A stretch of 64,000 nt of DNA, taken from positions 434,001-498,000 of the forward strand of contig CAWEZI010000005.1 of assembly GCA_963813525.1 (NCBI GenBank), given 5' to 3'. Under the pieces are notes generated by a model. It was not told the origin of the DNA. It ran no database searches and saw only the letters and a list, made by a program, of their open reading frames with translations. Shown here in pieces: positions 17,162 through 24,980 of the stretch. A program made the translations under genes and the position numbers. This stretch comes from Bog-756 sp963813525 (lineage in GTDB: Bacteria > Actinomycetota > Acidimicrobiia > Acidimicrobiales > RAAP-2). Position 1 is the first letter of the stretch, and each line of letters starts with the position of its first letter.

Positions 17162-18129
17162 CGGACGTCGGGCCGGGAAGCGGGGCCGATCTCCCTCAGC
17201 CGGGGACCCGTGTGGCCGACGGTGTCATCCAGTTGGACACCCTGCTCGGGGGTTGGGAGCGGGTCACGGCTGGCTACCTGATCGAAGGAGAGAGCCCCAT
17301 CCTGGTGGAGACCGGGAGCCAGAGCTCGGTCCCGGTGCTCTTGGCCGAGCTGGACCGGCTCGGTTTCGGTCCCGGCGACCTGGCCGGCGTGGTCGTCACC
17401 CACATCCACCTCGACCATGCCGGCGGGGTGGGAGATGTGGCCCGGGCCTTTCCCGCGGCCACCGTCTACGTCCACCCGAAGGGAGCTCGCCATCTGGCCG
17501 ATCCGACCCGGCTCATCGACTCGGCTGCCCGCGTCTACGGACCCCTTCTCGACTCGCTCTACGGGCGGCTCGACCCGACGCCGGCCGAACGGATCCACGT
17601 GCTCGACGACGGCGAGTCGATCCGGGTCGGACCGGCCCGCTCGCTGGTGGCCGTGGACTCGCCGGGCCACGCCAAGCATCACGTCGCTCTGCACGACACC
17701 CTCAGCGGGGTCCTGTTCGCCGGCGACGCGGTGGGGGTGAAGCTGCCCGACGCCGGTGTGCTTCGACCTTCGACTCCGCCACCCGACTTCGACCTGGACC
17801 AGGCTCTCCACTCCTTGCACCGGTTCGCCGAGCGCCGTCCCACCGGACTGGCCCTGGCCCACTACGGCTTGCTGGTCGACCCGCTCGATGTGCTCGACGA
17901 AGCCGAAGGGACGCTGCGGCAGTGGGCCGAAGTGGCGGAGGCGGCCTTCCTCGCCGGCGAGGACGTGGCCGTCGCCCTCGAGCGAGCGTTCGCCTCCGAT
18001 CTCGACGGCGTGCCCGAGGGCCACCGACACAAGCTCGAGGTGATGAACGGTGTGCACTCGAATGCCGCCGGGCTGACCCGTTGGCTCTCCCACCAGGCCC
18101 GAGCCGACGACACGGGTTCCGATGGGTGA
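17158..18129 (+). CDS. MBL-fold metallo-hydrolase
   Basis: Predicted 323-residue metallo-beta-lactamase-fold hydrolase, cytosolic. The metal motif THIHLDHAGG is at residues 81-90 (H82, H84, D86, H87); further metal ligands are likely in DSPGHAKHH and FAGDAVG, as in the glyoxalase II/lactonase branch. The C-terminal helical part (LARYGL-like LAHYGLLV and beyond) fits the YqgX/lactonase-like group. The substrate is unknown. Its ATG overlaps the GH15 stop as ATGA, so translation of the two genes is probably coupled. Confidence 0.85.
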   Translation: MTDVGPGSGADLPQPGTRVADGVIQLDTLLGGWERVTAGYLIEGESPILVETGSQSSVPVLLAELDRLGFGPGDLAGVVVTHIHLDHAGGVGDVARAFPAATVYVHPKGARHLADPTRLIDSAARVYGPLLDSLYGRLDPTPAERIHVLDDGESIRVGPARSLVAVDSPGHAKHHVALHDTLSGVLFAGDAVGVKLPDAGVLRPSTPPPDFDLDQALHSLHRFAERRPTGLALAHYGLLVDPLDVLDEAEGTLRQWAEVAEAAFLAGEDVAVALERAFASDLDGVPEGHRHKLEVMNGVHSNAAGLTRWLSHQARADDTGSDG

Positions 18130-18382
18130 ACCGATCCGGTTCGGCTGACGACGGCGCCCCCGGTGCCTTCATCGCCCGGTCGGCGGGGGATGAGCGTCCG
18201 ATGGCGGCTCGGTCTCATCGACCAGCCGTCCCACGAACCGGCCAGTGGTCATTGGCCGTGAGGAGGCCGATGGGTTTGGTGGACAGGGCTTGCGCTGGCC
18301 GCCCTGCTGGTCTCGAATGGCCGGTAGGTACTGACCGCGCCATCGCCGGGGTGTCGAGTGTGGCCGGAGAGGGGTCTTCTCG

Positions 18383-18403
18383 ATGAGCACTGTGTTCCGA
18401 TGA
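18383..18403 (+). CDS. Mini reading frame 1 (MSTVFR) before the DMT-type gene
   Basis: ATG at 18383 followed by six codons and TGA at 18401-18403, the stop overlapping the next ATG as ATGA. A GGAGAGGGG stretch at about 18366-18374 offers a ribosome site 8-9 bp upstream. It is copy 1 of a 17-bp triplication of the start region of the DMT-type gene. Whether it is translated is not known. Confidence 0.4.
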   Translation: MSTVFR

Positions 18404-18420
18404 GCATCGCGTTTCCATGA
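18400..18420 (+). CDS. Mini reading frame 2 (MSIAFP) before the DMT-type gene
   Basis: ATG at 18400 starts six codons, ending at TGA 18418-18420, which overlaps the ATG of the DMT-type gene (ATGA). It is copy 2 of the same triplication, and could relay ribosomes from mini frame 1 to the main gene. Translation is inferred, not shown. Confidence 0.4.
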   Translation: MSIAFP

Positions 18421-19322
18421 GCATTGTGTTCGCCCTGTTGGGGGCGTTCAGCCAGGCCCTCACCTCCGTCCTCCAGCGGTTGGCCAACATCGCCGGCTCC
18501 GACCAGAAGAGGTCGATATGGGCCACGACCGTGTTCCTGGTCCGTCAGCCCATGTGGTTGCTGGGCATGATGTGCATGGGGGGGACCTTCGTCTTCACCG
18601 CTCTGGCCCTTTATTTCGGAACCTTGGCCACCGTCCAGCCCATTCTGGTCACGGAGCTCATCTTCACCCTGGCCCTCCGTACGCTGTGGCTGCACGATCG
18701 CATCGCCTCGCGTACCTGGGGTGCGGCCGGCCTGTTGTGTGCCGGGCTGGTCGGCTTCCTGGCCGTGGCCCGGCCACATGAGGGGTACCGCCATCCCACC
18801 CCGATGGGTTGGGTGGTGGCCGTCGGGAGCCGAACACTGGTGGTCGTGGTGCTGATGATCGCCAGCCGGTGGGGCTCGCCGGCCCGACGGGCGGCACTGC
18901 TGGGTGCGGCCGCCGCCCTGGTGTGGGCCATCGACGCCGCCTTCGTCAAGGAGGCCACCGAGGCCCTGGCCCGTTACGGCTGGCTGGGCATGTTCCTCCA
19001 CTGGTCGGTGTACGCGGTGGTGGTCAGCGGCGTGATCGGCACCGTCCTGCTGCAGTCGGCCTTCGCCGTCGGGCCGCTGGCCGCCTCCCAGTCGGCCCTC
19101 CTGATCGTCGACCCTCTGGCCAGCATCGCCCTGGGGATCGAGCTGTTCGGCGAACAGCTCAACAACTCACCGCTGGCCATCACCTTCGAGGTGATCTTCC
19201 TCCTCCTCATGTTCGCCGGCGTGGTGCTGCTGTCGCGGTGGGCTCCTCCGGAGATGGAGGCCCGCAGCCGTCGTTCTCCCAAGCTGGTGAGGACCGGCGA
19301 TACCGCACCCGACCCGGCCTGA
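18417..19322 (+). CDS. DMT/NIPA-like membrane transporter
   Basis: Predicted 301-residue inner-membrane protein with 8-9 hydrophobic spans, beginning MSIVFALLGAFSQALTSVLQRLAN. The pattern of paired hairpins, with LATVQPILVTELIFTL near residue 75 and the repeat SQSALLIVDPLASIALG near 225, is that of the EamA/DMT superfamily, closest in style to the NIPA-type Mg2+ group. The substrate is not known. No own ribosome site is clear; the start lies in a triplicated 17-bp region and could be reached by coupling from the two mini frames. It is convergent with the ABC permease gene, with only 13 bp between the stops. Confidence 0.8.
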   Translation: MSIVFALLGAFSQALTSVLQRLANIAGSDQKRSIWATTVFLVRQPMWLLGMMCMGGTFVFTALALYFGTLATVQPILVTELIFTLALRTLWLHDRIASRTWGAAGLLCAGLVGFLAVARPHEGYRHPTPMGWVVAVGSRTLVVVVLMIASRWGSPARRAALLGAAAALVWAIDAAFVKEATEALARYGWLGMFLHWSVYAVVVSGVIGTVLLQSAFAVGPLAASQSALLIVDPLASIALGIELFGEQLNNSPLAITFEVIFLLLMFAGVVLLSRWAPPEMEARSRRSPKLVRTGDTAPDPA

Positions 19323-19335
19323 GCTCCGAACCGGC

Positions 19336-21873
19336 TCACTCGACGGCGATGGCAGCCAGGACGTCGAGTCGGGCAGCCCGACGGGCGGGCCAGGTGGCCG
19401 CACCGAGGCCCAACAAGGCGGACAGAACCAGGAACACGATCAGACTGGCGATGGGGACGACGATGTCAGTGATGCCCTGTTGTTTGAGTGAGGCGGCGAA
19501 AGCAATGCCCAGGGCGGTGCCGACCAGCACTCCGATGATGGCCCCGAACACGGAAATTATGACCGCCTCCGATCGGATCATGGCCCGGACCTGTCGGCGC
19601 TTCATCCCGACGGCCCGGAGGAGACCGATCTCGTGGGTCCGCTCGAACACCGAGAGCATGAGGGTGTTGACGATGCCGATGAGGGCGATGACCACCGCCA
19701 GGGCCAACAGGGCATAGACGAGGCCCAGCAGCTGATCGACCTGCTGCTGTTGCGACTTCTCGAACTGGGCCCGGGTCTGGATCTGCAGGTTCGGATAGGT
19801 GGTCTTCAACCGGGCGTCGAGCGCGGCGCTGAGGGACGGGGTTGCGCCGTCGGTACGGAGGAGGACGGCTACGGGGAGCGGGTCGTTGAAATGGTCGAGG
19901 AAGAACCGATCGCTGACCAGGTAACTGCCGAGAAGGGAATTGGGCTTGTAGATGCCACCGATGGTCATGGTGGACCGGCCGGTTTCGGCGAAGGTGGCCC
20001 GGACCACGGAGCCGACTGCCAGGTGATCGTTGTTGGCCGTGGTGGTGTCGATGAGGAGGTCGCCGCGGGCCAGGGCCGGTTCTCCCGAACCGGCATCCAT
20101 CCGCAGAATGACGGTATCGGCCAGATGGTCGGCGGCGACGGCGGTGAGCCCGGTCAGTGAGCCCCGGATCTCGAATTGACCGCTGTACACGGTCGAGACG
20201 GCACCCACCCCGGGAACCTTCTCCGCCTCGGTGGCCACCGAACTGCTGAACGAGCCCGACCCGTTGCCCGAGGAGGTGATGATGTAGTCGGCGCTGACTG
20301 CCTCGTCGACGCTGCTGGTGGCCGATTTGGATAAAGAGGCCCCGAAGACGGCGATGGTGGATACCAGGGCCAGGCCGACCATCAACGCCGAGGACGTCTG
20401 GGCCGTGCGCCGCGGGCTCCGCATGGAATTCTCGCGTCCCAGGCGCCCCGAAATGCCGAGGAGGGCGGCCAGGGGACGACCGACCCCACCGGCCACCGGT
20501 CGGGCCACAACGGGGGCCAGCATCCCGATGCCCACGAACACGGCCACCGCCCCCAGACCGACCAGCTGGATTGCAGGTTTTGTGAGCCCCACCACCAGGG
20601 CGGCCACGCCGAGGAGAGCGATGATCCCGCCGACCAGGATCCGCCGTCGGGACGATTCGGCGTCCGACCGGGCGTGGTCGGAGAGAGCGGCCACCGGTGG
20701 GATTCTCACCGCTCGCCGTGCCGGGCTGAGCGCCGAAACCACGGTGACTCCGACGCCCACCACCAGAGCGGCCACCACCGTGTGGAATTCGAAGACCAGG
20801 GGACCGGTGGGCAGGGTGATGCCGAAGCCTTTGAGCAAGGCCTCGATACCCACGGCGCCGAGCACCCCCAGTCCGAGTCCGACCAGGGAGGCCACCAGGC
20901 CGACCAGGGCCGCCTCGAGCAGAACCGAACGGAATACCTGGCGGCGGCTGGCCCCGACGATGCGGAGCAGGGCGAGCTCCTTGGTGCGCTGGCCGACCAG
21001 GATGGAGAAGGTGTTGAAGATGGTGAATCCGCCCACGAACAGGGATATGAAGGCGAACACCAACAACGCCGTCGAGAAGAAGGACAGAGCCTGGTTGATG
21101 GAAGCGGTCTGCTCGGCGGCCACTGTCTGTCCGGTGACCACCTCCACCCCGGAAGGGAGGACTGCGGCGATCGACTTCTCGACGGTCGCCTTGTCGGCGC
21201 CCGGTCGGGTCAGGACCAGAATGGAGTCGTAGCGCCCGGTCTCACCGAACAGCTGCTGAGCGGTCGGCAGGTCGAAGGCGGCCAGCGTGGCTCCGGCCAG
21301 ATTGTCGGCCGTCCCGAACCGGACCAGACCGGAGATGAGGAAGGTCTGCGGGGGACCGGCCAGAAGGATGCGCACGTGGTCCCCCACGGCGAAGTGGTAC
21401 TTGGTGGCCGTCCCCTCGTCCATGACCACTTGGTCGGGGTGGGTCGGGGCGGTCCCGGCCACCAGGTCGAGCGAGGACAGCTGGGCGTTGGGGTCGAAGG
21501 AGAAGCCGAGGGTGGGCGCCCCCCCGGTGGTGATGGCCTTGCCATCGGGCGCCACGAACTGGGCGTAGCCGCTGACGCTCCCCTCGGCGTAGGCCACCCC
21601 CGGTACCCGGCGGACCGCTACGGCAATGGATTCGGGGATCGGGTTGCGGACGGCGTTGCCGCTGTTGTCGTTGCCGCTGAAGGCCGCTTTACCCCGGATG
21701 GCGAAATCGACGTTCTGATAGACGTGGCCGAAGAGGGTGGTGAAGGTGTCGTGCAGGGTGTCGGTGAGCACCAGCGTTCCCGAAATGAAGGTGACGCCGA
21801 GCACGATGGCCAGGGCGGTCAGACCCAACCGCAGTTTGTGAGCCAAAAGGCCCTTGATCGTCACCTTCCACAT
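19336..21873 (-). CDS. ABC transporter permease, FtsX/MacB type (two-module)
   Basis: Predicted 845-residue membrane protein. The N-terminal span (about 14-38: LGLTALAIVLGVTFISGTLVL) and an extracytoplasmic domain are followed by a three-span FtsX block (about 265-400), a middle pair of spans, a second single span, a second extracytoplasmic domain and a final three-span FtsX block near 730-835. This is the layout of actinobacterial exporters of lipids, peptides or antibiotics. The ATG is 1 bp after the ATPase stop (TGA-C-ATG), so both subunits are translationally linked. Substrate unknown. Confidence 0.9.
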   Translation of the reverse strand: MWKVTIKGLLAHKLRLGLTALAIVLGVTFISGTLVLTDTLHDTFTTLFGHVYQNVDFAIRGKAAFSGNDNSGNAVRNPIPESIAVAVRRVPGVAYAEGSVSGYAQFVAPDGKAITTGGAPTLGFSFDPNAQLSSLDLVAGTAPTHPDQVVMDEGTATKYHFAVGDHVRILLAGPPQTFLISGLVRFGTADNLAGATLAAFDLPTAQQLFGETGRYDSILVLTRPGADKATVEKSIAAVLPSGVEVVTGQTVAAEQTASINQALSFFSTALLVFAFISLFVGGFTIFNTFSILVGQRTKELALLRIVGASRRQVFRSVLLEAALVGLVASLVGLGLGVLGAVGIEALLKGFGITLPTGPLVFEFHTVVAALVVGVGVTVVSALSPARRAVRIPPVAALSDHARSDAESSRRRILVGGIIALLGVAALVVGLTKPAIQLVGLGAVAVFVGIGMLAPVVARPVAGGVGRPLAALLGISGRLGRENSMRSPRRTAQTSSALMVGLALVSTIAVFGASLSKSATSSVDEAVSADYIITSSGNGSGSFSSSVATEAEKVPGVGAVSTVYSGQFEIRGSLTGLTAVAADHLADTVILRMDAGSGEPALARGDLLIDTTTANNDHLAVGSVVRATFAETGRSTMTIGGIYKPNSLLGSYLVSDRFFLDHFNDPLPVAVLLRTDGATPSLSAALDARLKTTYPNLQIQTRAQFEKSQQQQVDQLLGLVYALLALAVVIALIGIVNTLMLSVFERTHEIGLLRAVGMKRRQVRAMIRSEAVIISVFGAIIGVLVGTALGIAFAASLKQQGITDIVVPIASLIVFLVLSALLGLGAATWPARRAARLDVLAAIAVE

Positions 21874-21874
21874 G

Positions 21875-22636
21875 TCAGCCGTCGAGCTGCTTCATCTGTT
21901 CCAGGATCGAGTCGGCCGTGGGCTCGGCCAGCTCACCGACCACCCCTCCGTCGGCCAGGAAGACGACCCGGTCGGCGTAGGCCGCTCCCCTCGGGTCGTG
22001 GGTGACCATCACGATCGACTGGTCGAACTCGGTGACCGATCGCTTGAGGAAGCCGAGCATCTCGCCGGAGGAATTGGAGTCGAGGTTTCCGGTGGGCTCG
22101 TCGGCGAAGATGAGATCCGGCCGAGCGATGAGCGCCCGGGCACAGGCCACCCTCTGCTGCTGCCCGCCGGACATCTCCGACGGTCGGTGGGTCAGCCGGT
22201 CACCGATCCCCAGCTGCTCGACCAGGAAGGTGAACCAGTCGGGGTCGACCTTCCGGCCGGCCAGGTCGGCGGGCAGGGTGATGTTTTCGGAAGCGGTCAG
22301 GGTGGGCACCAGATTGAACGACTGGAACACGAACCCGATGCGGTCCCGGCGCAGCTGGGTGAGGCCGGTGTCGTCGAGGAGCCCGATCTCGCGGTCGCCT
22401 ACGAAAGTCCGTCCCGACGTCGGCGAGTCGAGGCCGGCCATACAGTGCATGAGGGTCGACTTCCCCGAGCCGGACGGGCCCATGACGGCGGTGAAGCGGC
22501 CACGGCCGAACTCCAGCGTGACGCCGTCCAGAGCCCGGACCACCGCGTCCCCCTTGCCGTAGGTCTTGACCAGGTCGACGGCCCGGGCGGCGGCGGGTGC
22601 TCCACCGGAGTTTGTCTGATCGGCGGTTGTCATCAC
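21875..22636 (-). CDS. ABC transporter ATPase, MacB/LolD type
   Basis: Predicted 253-residue ATPase of the export complex with the downstream FtsX-type permease. Walker A GPSGSGKST at 53-61, the Q-loop in VFQSFN, the signature MSGGQQQR at 155-162, Walker B with LIFADEP and the catalytic E180, and the H-loop histidine in VMVTHDP are all present. The sequence NLVPTLTASENITLP is typical of MacB/LolD ATPases. It starts at ATG 22636 (or the next ATG, 22633). No operator or promoter was recognised in the 225 bp upstream. Confidence 0.92.
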   Translation of the reverse strand: MMTTADQTNSGGAPAAARAVDLVKTYGKGDAVVRALDGVTLEFGRGRFTAVMGPSGSGKSTLMHCMAGLDSPTSGRTFVGDREIGLLDDTGLTQLRRDRIGFVFQSFNLVPTLTASENITLPADLAGRKVDPDWFTFLVEQLGIGDRLTHRPSEMSGGQQQRVACARALIARPDLIFADEPTGNLDSNSSGEMLGFLKRSVTEFDQSIVMVTHDPRGAAYADRVVFLADGGVVGELAEPTADSILEQMKQLDG

Positions 22637-22817
22637 GTGCGTTCCTGGGTCTCGTGACTCGGGGCCGGCCCTGCCCGCCGCTCTTCGATGCCGGCGGTGG
22701 GTCGGGGAGCATGAGCGCTGTTCGCCGTCTGGTTCCTGACGATCAGGTCGGCCCGAACTTAGTGGGTCCTGGTCCGCGGTCGGAAATACCCACCCGGGCC
22801 GGCGTGGGGCCCGGCCC

Positions 22818-22866
22818 GGTGTCAGGGGCCGGTGTCAGGGGCCGGTGTCAGGGGCCCGGCGTCAGG
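22818..22866. repeat. 13-bp tandem repeat between two genes
   Basis: GGTGTCAGGGGCC occurs three times without change (22818-22830, 22831-22843, 22844-22856), then a degenerate part copy that includes the stop codon of the propeller gene. It is G/C rich and could be a slippage repeat. Confidence 0.85.
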
Positions 22867-23917
22867 AGATGGTGCGGATGAGGTCGCCGGTGTCGGTGTC
22901 CATCTGGGTGAGCGAGCTGCTCCCCTTGCTCACCACCCAGAGATTGTCGCCGTAGACGGCGGCTGACTGCGGATTGCTGAACAGGTAGGGCCCGTTGGTG
23001 TTGCACTTCATCCAGGCCACCGTGCCGTTGCCCGGTTCGATCTGGCTCACCATGGGGGAGACACCCGGGGGGCTGACCGTAAAGACGTAGCCGTCGCCCA
23101 CGGTGATGGGCCCCGGCGTAGGCAGGTTGGTGTGGTCGACCACCACCCGGACCACCTTGCCGGTGGCCGCCACGAGCTCGGTGGCCGAATCACCTCCGAA
23201 GTTGGCGACCCACACGTTGCCGCCGAGGACGGTGACTCCGGTCGGAATGCTGAACTTGTAAGCCGAGCCCTTGAGGATGCTGGTCAAGGTCATCGTTTGG
23301 TCGTCGATAGCGGTCACCGAATTGTCGGCACTGTTGGTGACGAAGAGATCGGTGCCGGCCGCGGCGATCCCCAAGGGAGCGTTGAAGCCGAATTGCGGCC
23401 CCGACGCGCTGGCCTCGATCTGGCCGTCGGATATGGACACCTTGATCACCGAACCCGGTGCGTTCAGGACGTACAGATTCCCGTCCGCGGTGGCCAGGGC
23501 GATCGGCTCGGTGAAGCCGGCGATGATTCTGACCAGTGCATGGCTGGTGGCATCGATCTCGGTCACCGTGTCGGCCGACCGGTTGGCCACAAACAGATCC
23601 CCGCCGGTGGTGACGATGGCCGACGGGCTCCCGAATCCATAGGAGGGGCCGATGATGGTGCTCACGTGCGCACCGGTCGAGGCGTTGACCACGGTGACCG
23701 AGTTCCCTCCGCCGTTGGCCACGTAGAGGTCAGCTCCCACCAGGGTGACCGAGGTCGGGCTCTGGAGCCCGTAACCGGCCGAGGCCTGGGCCACCGAGGC
23801 CGCCGGTGGACCGTGGAGGTGGTGGTCGGCCTTGACCGCCCCGACGGCCAGCACGGCCCCGAGCACGAGGAGTCCCACTCCCACCAGAACCGCCCTGCCC
23901 TTGTGGTCGATGAACAT
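22862..23917 (-). CDS. Membrane-anchored YncE/NHL-like beta-propeller protein
   Basis: Predicted 351-residue exported protein. One hydrophobic span (residues 9-29) follows MFIDHKGRAV and is probably an anchor or uncleaved signal. The rest is six to seven repeats of about 45 residues with the pattern DLYVANGGGNSVTVVNASTG / DLFVANRSADTVTEIDATS, as in YVTN/NHL beta-propellers. A ligand or enzyme activity is not apparent; a Cys (C309) near the end is isolated. It lies downstream of the small membrane protein on the same strand, 126 bp away. The stop overlaps a 13-bp tandem repeat. Confidence 0.75.
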   Translation of the reverse strand: MFIDHKGRAVLVGVGLLVLGAVLAVGAVKADHHLHGPPAASVAQASAGYGLQSPTSVTLVGADLYVANGGGNSVTVVNASTGAHVSTIIGPSYGFGSPSAIVTTGGDLFVANRSADTVTEIDATSHALVRIIAGFTEPIALATADGNLYVLNAPGSVIKVSISDGQIEASASGPQFGFNAPLGIAAAGTDLFVTNSADNSVTAIDDQTMTLTSILKGSAYKFSIPTGVTVLGGNVWVANFGGDSATELVAATGKVVRVVVDHTNLPTPGPITVGDGYVFTVSPPGVSPMVSQIEPGNGTVAWMKCNTNGPYLFSNPQSAAVYGDNLWVVSKGSSSLTQMDTDTGDLIRTIS

Positions 23918-24043
23918 GTGCTCCAGCCGATCCTGATCCTCACCCAGCCACGGACTCCGCGGCGGGACTCAGAGCGGAGGGGCGAGGTGAACGGTTTGCG
24001 ATTGTCAACAAAAAGGGTACTTCACCAGGCCAATCGGGAGGTG

Positions 24044-24376
24044 TCAGTGACCGCCATATCCTCCCTCGGGCGGTCCCGCTCCGTCTTCGGGCAGTGTCGG
24101 TCGGTCGGTCCACACCTCGGTGGCGGTGGCGTCGATGATTCCTCCCCGGCCCGGTCCTCGGGCCGGTGCTTTCCCCCGGGCCACCCGCCAGGCCCGCTGG
24201 GTGACCAGGGCGACCCCGGTGACCAGGATGCCGGCCACGATGACGGCCAGCACGGCCAGCCCCACGACGGCGAATAAAGCGACGGCCGCCAACGCCACCA
24301 CGAGCACGAGGACCGAGCCGAGACATCCGAGGGATGCACCGGGCCTACCCCGACGGGTTACATAGACACGAGCCAC
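24044..24376 (-). CDS. Small membrane protein, unknown
   Basis: Not recognised. GTG at 24376 gives 110 residues: a basic start VARVYVTRRGRP, then a long hydrophobic stretch LVLVVALAAVALFAVVGLAVL and VIVAGILVTGVALV (probably two spans), then a basic and Pro/Gly-rich cytoplasmic tail that ends GGYGGH. The upstream in-frame codons to 24487 overlap the tRNA gene region and look non-coding. No ribosome site is visible. It may be a real small protein, because the hydrophobic segment is long and starts after a basic patch, but the GC-rich frame makes it uncertain. Confidence 0.45.
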   Translation of the reverse strand: MARVYVTRRGRPGASLGCLGSVLVLVVALAAVALFAVVGLAVLAVIVAGILVTGVALVTQRAWRVARGKAPARGPGRGGIIDATATEVWTDRPTLPEDGAGPPEGGYGGH

Positions 24377-24463
24377 CAGGGTCAACTCTCCCGCACCGGG
24401 ACGGCCGAATCCACTCGCCTCCGGGACGGGTGGGCCGCATGCCACCAGAGGGGACCACCCGTG

Positions 24464-24536
24464 TGCGCCCCGGGGGACTCGAACCACCCAACCTGCGGAT
24501 TAAGAATCCGCTGCTCCACCGTTGAGCTAGGGGCGC
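24464..24536 (-). tRNA. tRNA-Lys (anticodon CTT)
   Basis: Minus-strand gene of 73 nt. The 7-bp acceptor stem pairs GCGCCCC (24536-24530) with GGGGCGC (24471-24465), the discriminator base is A (24464). The anticodon stem GCGGA/TCCGC encloses loop TTCTTAA, so the anticodon is CTT, reading AAG lysine codons. The T-arm GGTTCGAGTCC is present. The 3' CCA is not encoded. It is divergent from lysS, whose product would charge it. Confidence 0.97.
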
Positions 24537-24980
24537 GGCCGCAGCCTAAGGCCGGCCCCGGTGGCCGTCAACGATGGATCTGCGGGCATCCAGAGCCGGT
24601 CGGGCAAGCGCTCAGGGAACGGGGGGGACGCAGTGGGCCGGCACGTCGTTGGGCGGCGGGCTCAGACCGAGCCGCTAGGACATCCACGGCAACAAGTCCT
24701 TGAAACTGAGCGACTGCTCACCGGGCGGGTAGGTCTCGCTCACCTGCATCCCTGCTTTTTTGGCCAGCGGGACCAAGGGTTTCTACGCCCCGTCGGGCCA
24801 ACCCACTGACAAGACGACCGAACCAATGGCAACAATGATCACGGTTATCGGGGACCACCCGGCGATCAAGTCGACGTTGACGGCAAGGAAGCTCAAGATT
24901 TCCGGTTGCCTAAGATGACCAGCGCGATCCTGGCGAACTGGGACCGATCGACGGGGCCACCCGAGGAAGAAGGCTTGATC
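24537..24980. other. Divergent tRNA-Lys/lysS regulatory region
   Basis: No gene seen in these 444 bp. It holds the tRNA promoter (minus strand) and, on the plus strand, a TAAGAT -10-like hexamer at 24911-24916 with no good -35, plus the lysS ribosome site at 24963-24973. Confidence 0.6.
24543..24571 (-). promoter_or_regulatory. Promoter of tRNA-Lys
   Basis: On the minus strand TTGACG (24571-24566) and TAGGCT (24548-24543) are 17 bp apart; the tRNA begins 6 bp after the -10 box. Hexamers and spacing are near the bacterial consensus. Confidence 0.75.

Larger units (their letters stand above)
18383..18433 (+). repeat. Triplicated 17-bp translation start
   Basis: Three copies of a sequence of the form ATGAGCAyygyGTTyssss begin at 18383, 18400 and 18417, exactly 17 bp apart with a few substitutions. 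Because 17 is not a multiple of 3, each copy opens a different frame; only the third opens the DMT-type gene. Confidence 0.85.

Noticed and set aside
17145..18386. Plus-strand open frame over the MBL gene
   Set aside because: Arginine/glycine-rich, typical of an off-frame GC-rich reading; the MBL frame has motifs and coupling.
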